A stretch of 64,000 bases of DNA from Microbispora hainanensis (GTDB lineage: Bacteria > Actinomycetota > Actinomycetes > Streptosporangiales > Streptosporangiaceae). Position 1 is the stretch's first letter, and each line of letters opens with the position of its first letter. The translations under genes and the position numbers were made by a program. Under the pieces are notes generated by a model, which made no database searches, was not told where the DNA came from, and was given only the letters and a program-made list of their open reading frames with translations. The stretch is taken from positions 4,340,001 through 4,404,000 of the forward strand of contig NZ_CP108086.1 in assembly GCF_036186745.1 (NCBI RefSeq). Direction: 5' to 3'. This document shows, piece after piece, positions 34,814-45,081 of this stretch.

Positions 34814-35743
34814 TCAGGCGCGGGGATGGGCCTGGCGATAGGCGGTCCGCAGCCGCTCGATGGACACGTGCGTGTAGATCTGTGTGGTGGCCAGGGATGC
34901 GTGCCCGAGCATCTCCTGCACGGATCGCAGGTCGGCCCCGCCTTCGAGGAGGTGGGTGGCGGCGGTGTGGCGCAGCCCGTGCGGGCCCATGTCGGGGGCT
35001 CCCTCGACCTGGGCCAGGTGGGCGTGCACGACACGCCGGACGGTGCCCTGGTCGATCCGGCCTCCTCGGACGCCGAGGAAGAGCGCGGGGCCGCTACCTT
35101 CGCGAATCCACAGGGGCCTGCCCCGCACGCACCACGCGTCCAGGGCGTGCAGGGCGGGCAACCCGAAGGGCACGGTCCGCTCCTTGCGTCCCTTGCCCAG
35201 CACGCGGACCGTCCGGCGGTCCCGGTCCACGTCGTCCACGTCGAGGCCGCACAACTCGCTCACCCGCATGCCGGTCGCGTACAGCAGCTCCAGCATCGCC
35301 CGATCGCGCAGGTCCCTGGCGTCGCCCAGCCCCTGCGTGGACAGGACGGCCTCGGCCTCGGCCTGGTCCAGCACCTTCGGCAGCCGGCGTTCGGCCTTCG
35401 CCGTGCCGAGGAGCAGCCCGGGGTCGCTCGCCAGCCATCCCCGCCGATGGCAGAACGCGGTGAAGACCCGGGCGCAGGCCGACCGGCGGGCCAGCGTCGC
35501 CCTCGACCGTCCGGCCTGGTGCTGGTCTCCCAGCCAGTCGCGCAGGACGACGACGTCAAGAGCGGACACGTCGGCGTGCCCGGCGGCCTTCATGTGCGCG
35601 AACAGCGAGGAAACGTCGCCGAGATAGGCCCTGAGCGTGTGCGGCGACAGGTCCCGTTCGAGCCGCAGATGCCGTTCGAACTGATCGAGGACGACGTCGA
35701 ACTCCCCGGCTCCCCGCTCTTCGCCCGCTCCCACGATCCGCAT
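34814..35743 (-). CDS. xerC: Tyrosine recombinase XerC-like
   Basis: 309-residue site-specific recombinase. N-terminal SAM-like core-binding domain about 12-100 (FERHLRLERDLSPHTLRAYLGD). Catalytic domain: Arg in LLYATGMRVSELCGL, Lys in LGKGRKERTVPF, HGLRHTAATHLLEGG (HxxR), LGHASLATTQIYTHV (His and nucleophile Tyr). All catalytic residues are present, so it should be active; chromosome dimer resolution (XerC) is the default role. The ATG at 35741-35743 starts the conserved part; the longer frame upstream is not supported. It is the only minus-strand gene between rpsP and cdsA. Confidence 0.9.
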   Translation of the reverse strand: MRIVGAGEERGAGEFDVVLDQFERHLRLERDLSPHTLRAYLGDVSSLFAHMKAAGHADVSALDVVVLRDWLGDQHQAGRSRATLARRSACARVFTAFCHRRGWLASDPGLLLGTAKAERRLPKVLDQAEAEAVLSTQGLGDARDLRDRAMLELLYATGMRVSELCGLDVDDVDRDRRTVRVLGKGRKERTVPFGLPALHALDAWCVRGRPLWIREGSGPALFLGVRGGRIDQGTVRRVVHAHLAQVEGAPDMGPHGLRHTAATHLLEGGADLRSVQEMLGHASLATTQIYTHVSIERLRTAYRQAHPRA

Positions 35744-36059
35744 GCTATCCACCGGCCTCCTGCCGCTATGCGGTATGAGTCCGGTACGTAGGCCAGACCG
35801 GCGTGCGCGGCGCCCGCGTGCCGGTGGGGTTGGTGCCCGCGAGTCGGCACGCGCCGCTCCGCCCGGCCGTCGAGGAGCCTCGCTGGGAGTTCGGCTGGTG
35901 TCAGGCCGCGGCAGCAGGGTCCGCACCCCCCACCGGGCCCACCTGCGATTTCTTCCGTTCTTCCACAGCCACGATCGCGAGGCGGCTTATCCACAGAACG
36001 AGGTTCGGTGGCTTGGGCCGGGGGCCGCTTCGGCGAATGTCTGCGGCGGAGGTGGTCCC
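35744..36059. other. Divergent intergenic region xerC / yraN
   Basis: 316 bp without a gene. It contains TTATCCACA (35987-35995), a perfect DnaA-box-like sequence, within the right-hand copy of the 19-bp sequence at 35990-36008. Promoters for xerC and for yraN-comM-dprA must lie here, but none is clear. Confidence 0.5.
35990..36008 (+). repeat. Right copy of the 19-bp sequence bounding the M23/xerC block
   Basis: TCCACAGAACGAGGTTCGG, one mismatch to 33510-33528. Together the copies enclose the M23 and xerC genes, about 2.46 kb. Confidence 0.6.
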
Positions 36060-36413
36060 ATGGCGGCGAAAGATCGGCTGGGCAGACAGGGTGAACAACT
36101 CGCCGTGACCTTTCTGACGGCGAAGGGCATGCGCATACTCGACCGCAACTGGCGCTGCGCGGAGGGCGAGATCGACATCGTCGCCCGTGACGGCGACGCG
36201 CTGGTGATCGTGGAGGTGAAGACCCGCTCCGGGCGAAGCCATGGCACCGCCTTCGAGGCGGTGACCGCTGAGAAGCTGCAGCGCCTCCGGACGCTGGCCG
36301 TCAAATGGCTGACCATGCACACGGAGCGTTTCGACACCATACGGGTCGACGTGATCGCGATCGAACGGTTCGCGGGCGACTTCTCGCTCAGGCACGAACG
36401 CGGGGTGGTCTGA
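36060..36413 (+). CDS. yraN: YraN family endonuclease-fold protein (UPF0102)
   Basis: 117 residues with the Holliday-junction-resolvase-like nuclease fold: GRQGEQLAVTFLTAKG, EGEIDIVARDGDALVIVEVK (the E...D...ExK metal site) and TRSGRSHGTAFEAV. The precise role is unproven; it is thought to act in DNA metabolism. The ATG at 36060 gives the canonical N-terminus. comM starts 1 bp after the stop. Confidence 0.93.
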   Translation: MAAKDRLGRQGEQLAVTFLTAKGMRILDRNWRCAEGEIDIVARDGDALVIVEVKTRSGRSHGTAFEAVTAEKLQRLRTLAVKWLTMHTERFDTIRVDVIAIERFAGDFSLRHERGVV

Positions 36414-36414
36414 G

Positions 36415-38190
36415 ATGCCCGTCGCCCGGACCCATTGCGTCGGCCTCGTGGGTGTCACCGGACGCCTCGTGGAGGTCGAGGCCGATGTGGGCCCCGGCAT
36501 CGCCGGAACGCACTTCATCGGGCTTCTCGACACCGCGATCAGCGAAGCACGGGGTCGCGTGAGATCCGCACTGATCAACAGCAGGCTCGCCTGGCCCGAC
36601 GCGCGCGTCACCGTGAGCCTGTTTCCGGCCACCTTGCCCAAGCGAGGATCGATCTTCGACCTGGCCATCGCGATCGCGGTGCTCGGTGCGGCCGGTGCTG
36701 TGCCCGCGCAGCGGATCGCGGCGCCGGTGTTCGTCGGCGAGCTCGGTCTCGACGGCAGGGTCCGGCCGATCAGGGGCGTGCTTCCGGCCGCGCTCGCCGC
36801 CGCGGAGGCGGGGGTGCGCACGATCGTGGTGCCCGCGCTCAACGCCGCCGAGGCCGCTCTCGTGCCCGATCTCACCGTGGTCCCGGTCGCCGCTCTCGGC
36901 GAACTGGTGGGGTGGCTGCGCTCGGGCGACCTGCACCGGCTTCCGGTGGTGGACGACGCCGCCTCGCTCGCGCAGGACGCCGAGCACACAGGAGACGTCG
37001 GACAGCCCGAGCACGGCGGACATGGCGCGCGCACCAAGCAGAACGCTCATACCGAGCATGAGGGGCACGGCGGGCGCGGTGCTCGCACAAAGCAGGGCGA
37101 GCACGCCGATCACGGCGGACACGGCGCGCGCACCAAGCAGAGCGCTGTCGCAGTACATGGCGGTTACGCCCGGCGGGTCGAGGACGCCTCGCGCCCGGCA
37201 GGCCCGTACGGCGGCGACGGCGGCGCGCCGGGACCGGATCTGTGCGACGTGGCGGGGCAGCCGATGGGCCGCAAGGCGCTGGAGGTGTGCGCCGCCGGAG
37301 GACACAATCTCTGGATGCTGGGCCCACCCGGGAGCGGCAAGACCATGCTCGCCGAGCGGCTGCCGACCCTTCTGCCGTCACTCGACCAGGAGAAGGCGCT
37401 GGAGGTGTCGGCCATCCACTCGGTGGCGGGAACGCTGCCGCCGGGGCGTCCGCTGCTCACCCGGCCGCCTTTCGTGGCCCCGCATCACAGCGCCACGATG
37501 GCTGCCGTCGTAGGCGGCGGGAGCGGAGGCGTCGTGCGGCCCGGAGCGGTGTCGCTGGCACACCGGGGCGTGCTCTTCCTTGACGAGGCGCCGGAGTTCG
37601 CGACGACCGTGCTCGACTCCCTGCGGCAGCCCCTCGAGTCGGGCACGGTGACCATCGCGCGAGCCGTCGGCACCGTCACCTTCCCCGCCCGGTTCATGCT
37701 GGTCATGGCGGCGAATCCGTGTCCATGCGGACTGCAGGGAACGGTCGGGCACCCCTGCAAGTGCACACCCGCGGGCCGGCGCCGCTATCTCGACCGGCTT
37801 TCCGGGCCGCTGCTGGATCGCGTCGACGTGAAGGTGAAGATCGGCCGGGCCACCCGTGCCGAGCTGCTCGCGGACCGGCACTTCGTGGAGACCAGCGCGA
37901 CCGTGGCCGAGCGGGTGAGACTGGCGCGCGAGCGGGCCGCCAAACGGTTGGCCGGCACTCCCTGGCGTACCAACGCGGAGGTGTCGTCATCCGCATTGCA
38001 CCGTGATTTCCGCCTGCCCGACGCCGCGATGGCCCCGCTCCACCGAGGTCTCGACGTGGGCACGCTCAGCGCCCGCGGCCTTGATCGTGTGCTCCGCATC
38101 TCCTGGACTCTCGCGGATCTCTCCTGCAAGGACCGCCCGGACCAGGCCGAGACGTCGGCCGCCCTCGCACTGTGGCTGGGAGTGGATTGA
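36415..38190 (+). CDS. comM: Mg-chelatase-like AAA+ helicase ComM (YifB family)
   Basis: Hexameric branch-migration helicase that extends recombination during transformation. 591 residues: N-terminal Lon-protease-like domain about 1-180; AAA+ core with Walker A MLGPPGSGKTML near residue 302, Walker B GVLFLDEAPEF and ANPCPCG; C-terminal Mg-chelatase lid. Between the two halves (about 198-255) is an unusual His/Gly-rich insertion with three HGGHGARTKQ-like units that looks lineage-specific. Part of the yraN-comM-dprA operon; its stop overlaps dprA (TGATG). Confidence 0.94.
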   Translation: MPVARTHCVGLVGVTGRLVEVEADVGPGIAGTHFIGLLDTAISEARGRVRSALINSRLAWPDARVTVSLFPATLPKRGSIFDLAIAIAVLGAAGAVPAQRIAAPVFVGELGLDGRVRPIRGVLPAALAAAEAGVRTIVVPALNAAEAALVPDLTVVPVAALGELVGWLRSGDLHRLPVVDDAASLAQDAEHTGDVGQPEHGGHGARTKQNAHTEHEGHGGRGARTKQGEHADHGGHGARTKQSAVAVHGGYARRVEDASRPAGPYGGDGGAPGPDLCDVAGQPMGRKALEVCAAGGHNLWMLGPPGSGKTMLAERLPTLLPSLDQEKALEVSAIHSVAGTLPPGRPLLTRPPFVAPHHSATMAAVVGGGSGGVVRPGAVSLAHRGVLFLDEAPEFATTVLDSLRQPLESGTVTIARAVGTVTFPARFMLVMAANPCPCGLQGTVGHPCKCTPAGRRRYLDRLSGPLLDRVDVKVKIGRATRAELLADRHFVETSATVAERVRLARERAAKRLAGTPWRTNAEVSSSALHRDFRLPDAAMAPLHRGLDVGTLSARGLDRVLRISWTLADLSCKDRPDQAETSAALALWLGVD

Positions 38191-39473
38191 TGGATACGAC
38201 CGAATTCTCCACTGCCGGCGACGCGCCGGCCCGTGAGACCGCCTCTCAGGCAGCGGGCGTCCGCGGCAGCTCGGCCGGGGACGCCGAGGGCGCGACCGGA
38301 CAGGGCAGGGCGGAGCGGCTGGCCCGCGTGGCGATCATGCGGATGGCCGAGGCAGGCGATGCGGTGATGAGCCGGCTGATCGCCCGCTATGGCCCGGTCG
38401 GTGCCATGGAGCGGGCGAGACGCGGCGTGCTCGACCCTGACTTCGTGCGTGACGAGAAGGACCACGCCGAGGCGTCCCGGCGCCATGTCGATCTCGGCCG
38501 CCACGCGGCGGCCTGGGCGGCCCGTTACACGGACCCCGCGGGCGACCTGGCGCAAGGCATGCGGGGAGGAGCCCGGCTCGTCGTTCCGGGCGACGCCGAA
38601 TGGCCCACCCAGCTCGACGACCTCGGCGACGCGCGGCCGTTCGGACTGTGGGTGGACGGACATGCCAACCTGCGCTTCTCCTGTCTGCGCTCGGTCTCCG
38701 TCGTCGGGGCCAGGGCAGCGACGGCGTACGGCGCGACCGTGGCGGCCGAGTTCGCGATGAGTCTCGGCGGACGCGGATGGACGGTGATCAGCGGTGGCGC
38801 CTACGGGATCGACGGCGCTGCCCACCGGGGCGCGCTGGCGTCCGGAACGCCGACGGTCGTCGTGCTCGCCTGCGGGACGGACGTGTGTTACCCCAGCGCT
38901 CATGAGGACCTGTTCCGTGCCGTGCGCCGGCAGGGCGCGGTGATCAGCGAGTGGCCGCCGGGCGCACACCCCACACGGCTGCGGTTCCTCATCCGCAACC
39001 GGGTCATCGCCGCTCTGTCCCGGGGGACCGTCGTGGTGCAGGCGGCCGTGCGCAGCGGTGCGCTCAACACGGCCACGCACGCCTGGGGCTTGAACCGGCA
39101 TCTGATGGCCGTGCCCGGTCCGATCACCGCGGACGTCTCCACGGGCTGCCACGTCCTTATCCGCCAGGGCAAGGCCGTCTGCGTCACGTCACCTGAGGAG
39201 ATCATCGAGCTGGTCGGCTCCATCGGTGACGATCTCGCGCCGGAGCAACGCGGGCCGATCCGGCCTCGCGACGGGCTGAACGATGAGACCAGGCGTGTGC
39301 TCGAAGCGATCCCCGCGCGCGGCGCCACAGGACCCGCCGCTATCGCGGTGGCCGCCGGTGTGGACATCGGGACGACACTCGCCTGTCTCGGCGCCCTGGC
39401 CGCCGCGGGATTCGTCGAGAACGTGGACCGAGGGTGGCGGCTGCGACGTGCCGCGCGCGGATGGACGGGCTGA
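38190..39473 (+). CDS. dprA: DNA-processing protein DprA
   Basis: Loads RecA onto incoming single-stranded DNA. 427 residues from the ATG at 38190, which overlaps the comM stop. Rossmann-like core: VSVVGARAATAYG, VISGGAYGIDGAAHRGAL, LACGTDVCYPSAHEDLF, RFLIRNRVIAALSRGTVVVQ and SGALNTATHAWGLNR. A C-terminal winged helix (about 365-427) follows. The first about 45 residues are low-complexity. Natural competence is not proven in most actinomycetes, so a recombination role is likely. Confidence 0.94.
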   Translation: MDTTEFSTAGDAPARETASQAAGVRGSSAGDAEGATGQGRAERLARVAIMRMAEAGDAVMSRLIARYGPVGAMERARRGVLDPDFVRDEKDHAEASRRHVDLGRHAAAWAARYTDPAGDLAQGMRGGARLVVPGDAEWPTQLDDLGDARPFGLWVDGHANLRFSCLRSVSVVGARAATAYGATVAAEFAMSLGGRGWTVISGGAYGIDGAAHRGALASGTPTVVVLACGTDVCYPSAHEDLFRAVRRQGAVISEWPPGAHPTRLRFLIRNRVIAALSRGTVVVQAAVRSGALNTATHAWGLNRHLMAVPGPITADVSTGCHVLIRQGKAVCVTSPEEIIELVGSIGDDLAPEQRGPIRPRDGLNDETRRVLEAIPARGATGPAAIAVAAGVDIGTTLACLGALAAAGFVENVDRGWRLRRAARGWTG

Positions 39474-39924
39474 ACGCGCCATCGGGGGCGCCCGGCGGGG
39501 TTCTCGGCGGAATGCCGTCGGCTGGGCCACCCCGGCGACGGCATCGTCGCGGTGGCGCAGGCTCGGCGGCGAGACCCCTCGTACGGCTGCGACAAGGCTC
39601 ATGCCGTCCACAACCGAGGCCGGGAGCCGGAGTGGGGAGGGCCGTCATGGGCGGATAGCGACCGGTATGGATACTGGCCCCGGTAGCCGGCAGGCGGCTT
39701 CGCCGTGGTGGAGCACGTGGCCCGGCATCGCCACAGAGCATGAACGCACGGCATGAACGCAGGGCATGAACGCAGGGCATGGGCGCAGGGCATCGACCCA
39801 GTGCGTCGGCGCAGTGCGTCGGCGCAGTGCGTCGGCGCAAGGCATGCCCCTGGGCCAGCGCTACGACGCAAGGCATCGACGCTGCACGGCATCGCAGTGA
39901 GGCATCGGCAGTGAGGAGTCGGCA
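39474..39924. other. Repeat-rich gap dprA / CoA-transferase
   Basis: 451 bp without a supported gene. It holds two adjacent 13-bp tandem arrays: four GCATGAACGCAGG-type units (39738-39789) and three CAGTGCGTCGGCG units (39799-39837). Scattered GGCATCG and GGCATGC fragments follow. Long minus-strand frames across it are by-products of the GC bias. Confidence 0.6.
39738..39837. repeat. Two 13-bp tandem arrays
   Basis: Units start at 39738, 39751, 39764, 39777 (first array) and 39799, 39812, 39825 (second array). Both have the same 13-bp period but different sequence. Confidence 0.85.
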
Positions 39925-41529
39925 GTGACCGCGAAGCTGATCGGGGCGCTGATCGGGGAGCTGGGGACGGACGTCGGGGTCGCCCTGCCGGAGGTCCGAG
40001 TCGTCGGTGAGGACCCCGTCCTGCCGTCCGTCTTCCCCATCGGCACGATGGCCGCGGCCTCGGCCGGGGCCCTGGCCGCCGCCGTCGCGGCGTACGCCGG
40101 CCACATGGGGGAGAGCGTCGGGGGAAGACCCGGAGGCCGGGAACCGGCTCGCGACGCGTACGGCGATCCGGACGTGACGATCGATGTGCGGCACGCTGCC
40201 GTGGCCTTCCAGAGCGAGAGGCATTTCCGCACAGACGGGAAGGCCATGGATACCTGGGCCGCCTTGTCGGGGGACTACCGCACCTCGGGCGGGTGGGTCC
40301 GGCTCCACTGCAACTTCGACCATCACCGTGACGCCGCCCTGCGCGCGCTCGGGCTGCCGCCCGGCTCGGGCAAGGAGGATGTCGCCAGGGCGTGTGCCGC
40401 TCGTACGGCGGTGGAGATCGAAGACGCGGTCACTCGCGAGGGCGGTTGCGCGGCGGCGATGCGGAGCAGGGCCCAATGGCTCGCGCACCCTCAGGCGGGG
40501 GCGCTGGCCGAACTTCCCCTTGTCGGCCTCTCCCGGTTGTCGGGCCGGGACGGGCAGGCCGATGCGGATTCTGGCCGGGACGGCGAGGCGGATGGGGATG
40601 CCGGCTGGGCCGGTCAGGCGGATTGGGACTCCGGCTGGGCCGGTCAGGCGAGCGAGGCCGTCGGCGGCGAGACCGGCAGAGGGGCCGGCCGCGCGCAGGC
40701 CCGCCATATGCGCGGCGACCTCGGCACCAGCGCCCCGACGGGGATGAAACGGCCGCTCGGCGGCGTGCGGGTGCTCGATCTGACCCGGGTGATCGCGGGG
40801 CCGGTGGCCGCGCGAGCGCTGGCGGCGTACGGCGCTGACGTGCTGCGGGTGGGCGCCGCGCACCTGCCGGAGGTGCCGGGACTCGTGGTGGAGACGGCGT
40901 TCGGCAAACGGTCGTGCCACATCGACCTGCGTTCGGAGGCGGACAGGCTGAAAGAGTTGGTCCGCCAGGCCGATGTGGTCATTCAGGCATACCGGCCCGG
41001 TGCCCTGCGGGCCAGGGGGTTCGGGCCGGACGATCTCGCCGCCCTGCGGCCCGGCATCGTCTGCGTCGACATCTCCGCGTACGGCTCGCGCGGGCCATGG
41101 GCATCGAGGAGGGGGTTCGACAGCCTCGTCCAGATGGCATGCGGGATCGCCCACGAGAACGGCGACGGTCTGCGACCGAGCCCGCTCCCCGCGCAGGCTC
41201 TCGATCACGGCACCGGCTACCTGGCCGCGTTCGGCGCGGTCGCGGCGCTGCTCCGGCGGGCGGCCGAGGGCGGCTCCTGGCACGTCGAGGTGTCGTTGGC
41301 GAGAACCGCCGCGTGGCTCGACGATCTCGGCAGAATCGACGGGGCCGGGATCGACGGGGCGGGGGTGCGGCAGCCCGTGGTGGATGATCTGCTGGCGACG
41401 ATGGACAGCCCCTTCGGCACGCTCACCTATGTCACCCCGCCCGGTGCCATCAACGGGACGCGGCCGCACTGGACGAGCCCGCCGCCCCGCCAGGGGGAGC
41501 ACCCGGCGGCGTGGGCCCCGTCCTCCTGA
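39925..41529 (+). CDS. CaiB/BaiF family III CoA-transferase
   Basis: 534-residue protein predicted to move CoA between carboxylic acids. The diagnostic segment RVLDLTRVIAGPVAARALAAYGADVLRV starts near 280. It is followed by RSCHIDLRSEADRLKELVRQADVVIQ, GFGPDDLAALRPGIV and FDSLVQMACGIA. The N-terminal 250 residues hold a second, weaker half (WAALSGDYRTSGGWVRLHCN), so it is a duplicated-type transferase common next to dprA in actinomycetes. A repetitive acidic linker made of GRDGQAD and GWAGQAD units sits between the halves (about 208-248). The 3' end runs into a 32-bp tandem repeat. GTG start; substrate unknown. Confidence 0.8.
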   Translation: MTAKLIGALIGELGTDVGVALPEVRVVGEDPVLPSVFPIGTMAAASAGALAAAVAAYAGHMGESVGGRPGGREPARDAYGDPDVTIDVRHAAVAFQSERHFRTDGKAMDTWAALSGDYRTSGGWVRLHCNFDHHRDAALRALGLPPGSGKEDVARACAARTAVEIEDAVTREGGCAAAMRSRAQWLAHPQAGALAELPLVGLSRLSGRDGQADADSGRDGEADGDAGWAGQADWDSGWAGQASEAVGGETGRGAGRAQARHMRGDLGTSAPTGMKRPLGGVRVLDLTRVIAGPVAARALAAYGADVLRVGAAHLPEVPGLVVETAFGKRSCHIDLRSEADRLKELVRQADVVIQAYRPGALRARGFGPDDLAALRPGIVCVDISAYGSRGPWASRRGFDSLVQMACGIAHENGDGLRPSPLPAQALDHGTGYLAAFGAVAALLRRAAEGGSWHVEVSLARTAAWLDDLGRIDGAGIDGAGVRQPVVDDLLATMDSPFGTLTYVTPPGAINGTRPHWTSPPPRQGEHPAAWAPSS

Positions 41530-41700
41530 CGCACCCGGCGGCGTGGGCCCCGTTGTCCTGATGCACGGGGTGGCGTGGGCCCCGTTGTCCTGATGCACGG
41601 GGTGGCGTGGGCCCCGTTGTCCTGATGCACGGGGTGGCGTGGGCCCCGTCGTGCTGACGGCAGTGGGTGGCATGGGCCCCGTCCTCCTGACGGCCGACCC
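41509..41700. repeat. 32-bp tandem repeat at the end of the CoA-transferase gene
   Basis: Six units starting at 41509, 41541, 41573, 41605, 41637 and about 41670, each with GCGTGGGCCCCGT and a CCTGATGCACGGGGTG-type remainder. The first unit overlaps the last coding residues (AWAPSS). Units 3-5 are essentially identical. There are no unique spacers, so it is not a CRISPR array. Confidence 0.88.
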
Positions 41701-42025
41701 CGCCCCCTCACCCGCAGCACCATCACTCGCACCCGCGCCCCGCGGACTGTCACCCGCCGGCCCCCGTTCTCCCACGACAACCTCGCAGGCACCACAACAG
41801 CCGGGGCTCGGCAGGCGTCGGGTCGGGCGGCGCGGTGACCGCGTGTGGCGCCGTGCGCTTCTGGGAGGCCCACGGGCACCACGGCGCGGCTGGATGGGGG
41901 TGCTGTGCGTGTTCCAGGATGCCCCGCAGGGCAGGGCAGGGCGTGGGGGGTGAGGCGAGGCAGTCGCGCGCTGGTTCGGGAAGGCGGCGGTGGCCGGTGG
42001 GGCCCAAGGTGAGTTGACGCACGCC
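41701..42025. other. Gap with no recognised gene
   Basis: 325 bp of low-complexity, C-rich then G-rich sequence between two tandem arrays. No open frame with family-like features and no clear promoter were seen. Confidence 0.5.
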
Positions 42026-42165
42026 GATCCGGCAAGGGGCAACTGGTGGTGTGACGCGTGTGATCCGGCAAGGGTCGACTGGTGGTGTGACGCGTGTGAT
42101 CCGGCAAGGGTCGACTGGTGGTGTGACGCGTGCCGATCCGGCAAGGGTCAACTGATGGGACGGAT
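42026..42165. repeat. 36-bp tandem repeat upstream of rpsB
   Basis: Four units start with GATCCGGCAAGGG at 42026, 42062, 42098 and 42135; the two middle ones are identical. The last, degenerate unit supplies the proposed -35 region of the rpsB promoter (AAGGGTCAACTG in place of AAGGGTCGACTG). Confidence 0.88.
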
Positions 42166-42176
42166 CCGGGTAGACT
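42148..42176 (+). promoter_or_regulatory. Putative rpsB promoter
   Basis: TCAACT (42148-42153) and TAGACT (42171-42176) are separated by 17 bp, resembling actinomycete housekeeping promoters (TTGACw-n17-TAgAcT). It would give an rpsB leader of about 160 nt. Confidence 0.55.
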
Positions 42177-42275
42177 GTTCGACGGCCTGCTAGGCGGGCC
42201 GAATTCGCACGCCCACTCACGAGCCGCCTTCTCGGTCCGGACCGCGTCCGGTGAAAGCGGCCCGGGGCGTCAGGG

Positions 42276-42294
42276 CGCGGGCAAGACGCCCGCG
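42276..42294 (+). other. Hairpin in the rpsB leader
   Basis: Perfect 7-bp stem CGCGGGC / GCCCGCG with an AAGAC loop about 50 bp before the start codon. It is a possible part of autogenous S2 control; no known leader family was recognised. Confidence 0.4.
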
Positions 42295-42345
42295 TGACCA
42301 ACCGAGACCGTGCCCAAGGGCACACGACCATGGAGGACCATCACC

Positions 42346-43221
42346 ATGGCCCCTGTCGTCACCATGCGGCAGCTGCTGGAGAGCGGCGTCCACTTCGGCC
42401 ACCAGACCCGCCGGTGGAACCCGAAGATGAAGCGCTTCATCTTCACCGAGCGCAACGGCATCTACATCATCGACCTGCAGAAGTCGCTGTCGTTCATCGA
42501 CCGTGCCTACGACTTCGTGAAGGAGACCGTCGCGCACGGCGGCACCATCATGTTCATCGGCACGAAGAAGCAGGCGCAGGAGTCGATCGTCGAGCAGGCG
42601 TCGCGCGTCGGCATGCCGTACGTGAACCAGCGCTGGCTGGGCGGCATGCTCACCAACTTCTCCACCGTGCACAAGAGGCTCCAGCGCCTGAAGGAGCTCG
42701 AGGAGCTCGACTTCGACAACGTGGCCGGCTCCGGGCTCACCAAGAAGGAGCTCCTGATGCGCCGCCGCGAGAAGGAGAAGCTGGAGCGCACCCTCGGCGG
42801 TATCCGTGACATGGCCCGCGTCCCGAGCGCGGTCTGGGTCGTGGACACCAAGAAGGAGCACATCGCGATCAACGAGGCCAAGAAGCTCGGCATCCCGGTC
42901 GTCGCGATCCTCGACACCAACTGCGACCCGGACGAGGTCGACTACCCGATCCCGGGCAACGACGACGCCATCCGCGCCGTCAGCCTCCTCACGCGCGTGA
43001 TCGCCGACGCGGTCGCCGACGGTCTCATGACCCGTGCGGGCGCCGGCCGCGGTGACGAGAAGCCCGCGGGCGTCGCCGCCGCCGAGCCGCTGGCCGAGTG
43101 GGAGCGCGAGCTCCTCGAGGGCGGCGAGGCCGCTCCGGCCGCCGAGGCTCCGGCCGCCGAGACCGCCGAGGCTCCGGCCGCCGAGCAGCCCGCGCAGGGC
43201 GAGCAGGGCGAGCAGGCCTGA
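42346..43221 (+). CDS. rpsB: 30S ribosomal protein S2
   Basis: 291 residues. The S2 fold is evident: [20 protein letters not shown], the [11 protein letters not shown] and [20 protein letters not shown] motifs, and [26 protein letters not shown] segment. An acidic Ala/Glu-rich tail of about 50 residues extends it. The ATG at 42346 is preceded by GGAGGA at an 8-bp spacing, which decides between it and an upstream frame extension. tsf follows, the universal order. Confidence 0.97.
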   Translation: MAPVVTMRQLLESGVHFGHQTRRWNPKMKRFIFTERNGIYIIDLQKSLSFIDRAYDFVKETVAHGGTIMFIGTKKQAQESIVEQASRVGMPYVNQRWLGGMLTNFSTVHKRLQRLKELEELDFDNVAGSGLTKKELLMRRREKEKLERTLGGIRDMARVPSAVWVVDTKKEHIAINEAKKLGIPVVAILDTNCDPDEVDYPIPGNDDAIRAVSLLTRVIADAVADGLMTRAGAGRGDEKPAGVAAAEPLAEWERELLEGGEAAPAAEAPAAETAEAPAAEQPAQGEQGEQA

Positions 43222-43233
43222 CGTACGACCACG

Positions 43234-43282
43234 GATTCCCGCCGGGCGCTGGCGCCTCTGGCAGGCCGCGACGGCGGGAATC
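43234..43282 (+). other. Long-range hairpin between rpsB and tsf
   Basis: Perfect 10-bp inverted repeat GATTCCCGCC / GGCGGGAATC around a 29-nt loop, 12 bp after the rpsB stop. A partial terminator or processing site could set the S2 to EF-Ts ratio. Confidence 0.5.
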
Positions 43283-43415
43283 TGCCAGGCAGCGACCTGG
43301 TTTCGGTGCGGTAGGGCGACGCCCGCCGCGCTGAGGGCTTCACCGGGTGGGCGCTCGGCACGGGTGCCCACCCCCCAGACGATTCGCATCCGGGTCCCGA
43401 AGAGGAAATTGGACA

Positions 43416-45072
<1,657 letters not shown>

Positions 45073-45081
45073 GGAGCCGCA

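Noticed and set aside
39340..42144. Long minus-strand frame across the CoA-transferase and its flanking repeats
   Set aside because: Composition is dictated by the repeats and by GC skew; no family motif and no ribosome binding site.
41509..42165. Possible CRISPR array (32-36 bp direct repeats)
   Set aside because: Units are directly adjacent without unique spacers, and no cas genes are present.
41990..42193. Small + strand frame encoding repeated DPARVDWWCDAC units before rpsB
   Set aside because: The CxxC-like look is attractive, but the frame simply translates the 36-bp repeat (a multiple of three), ends in the rpsB promoter and has no convincing start.
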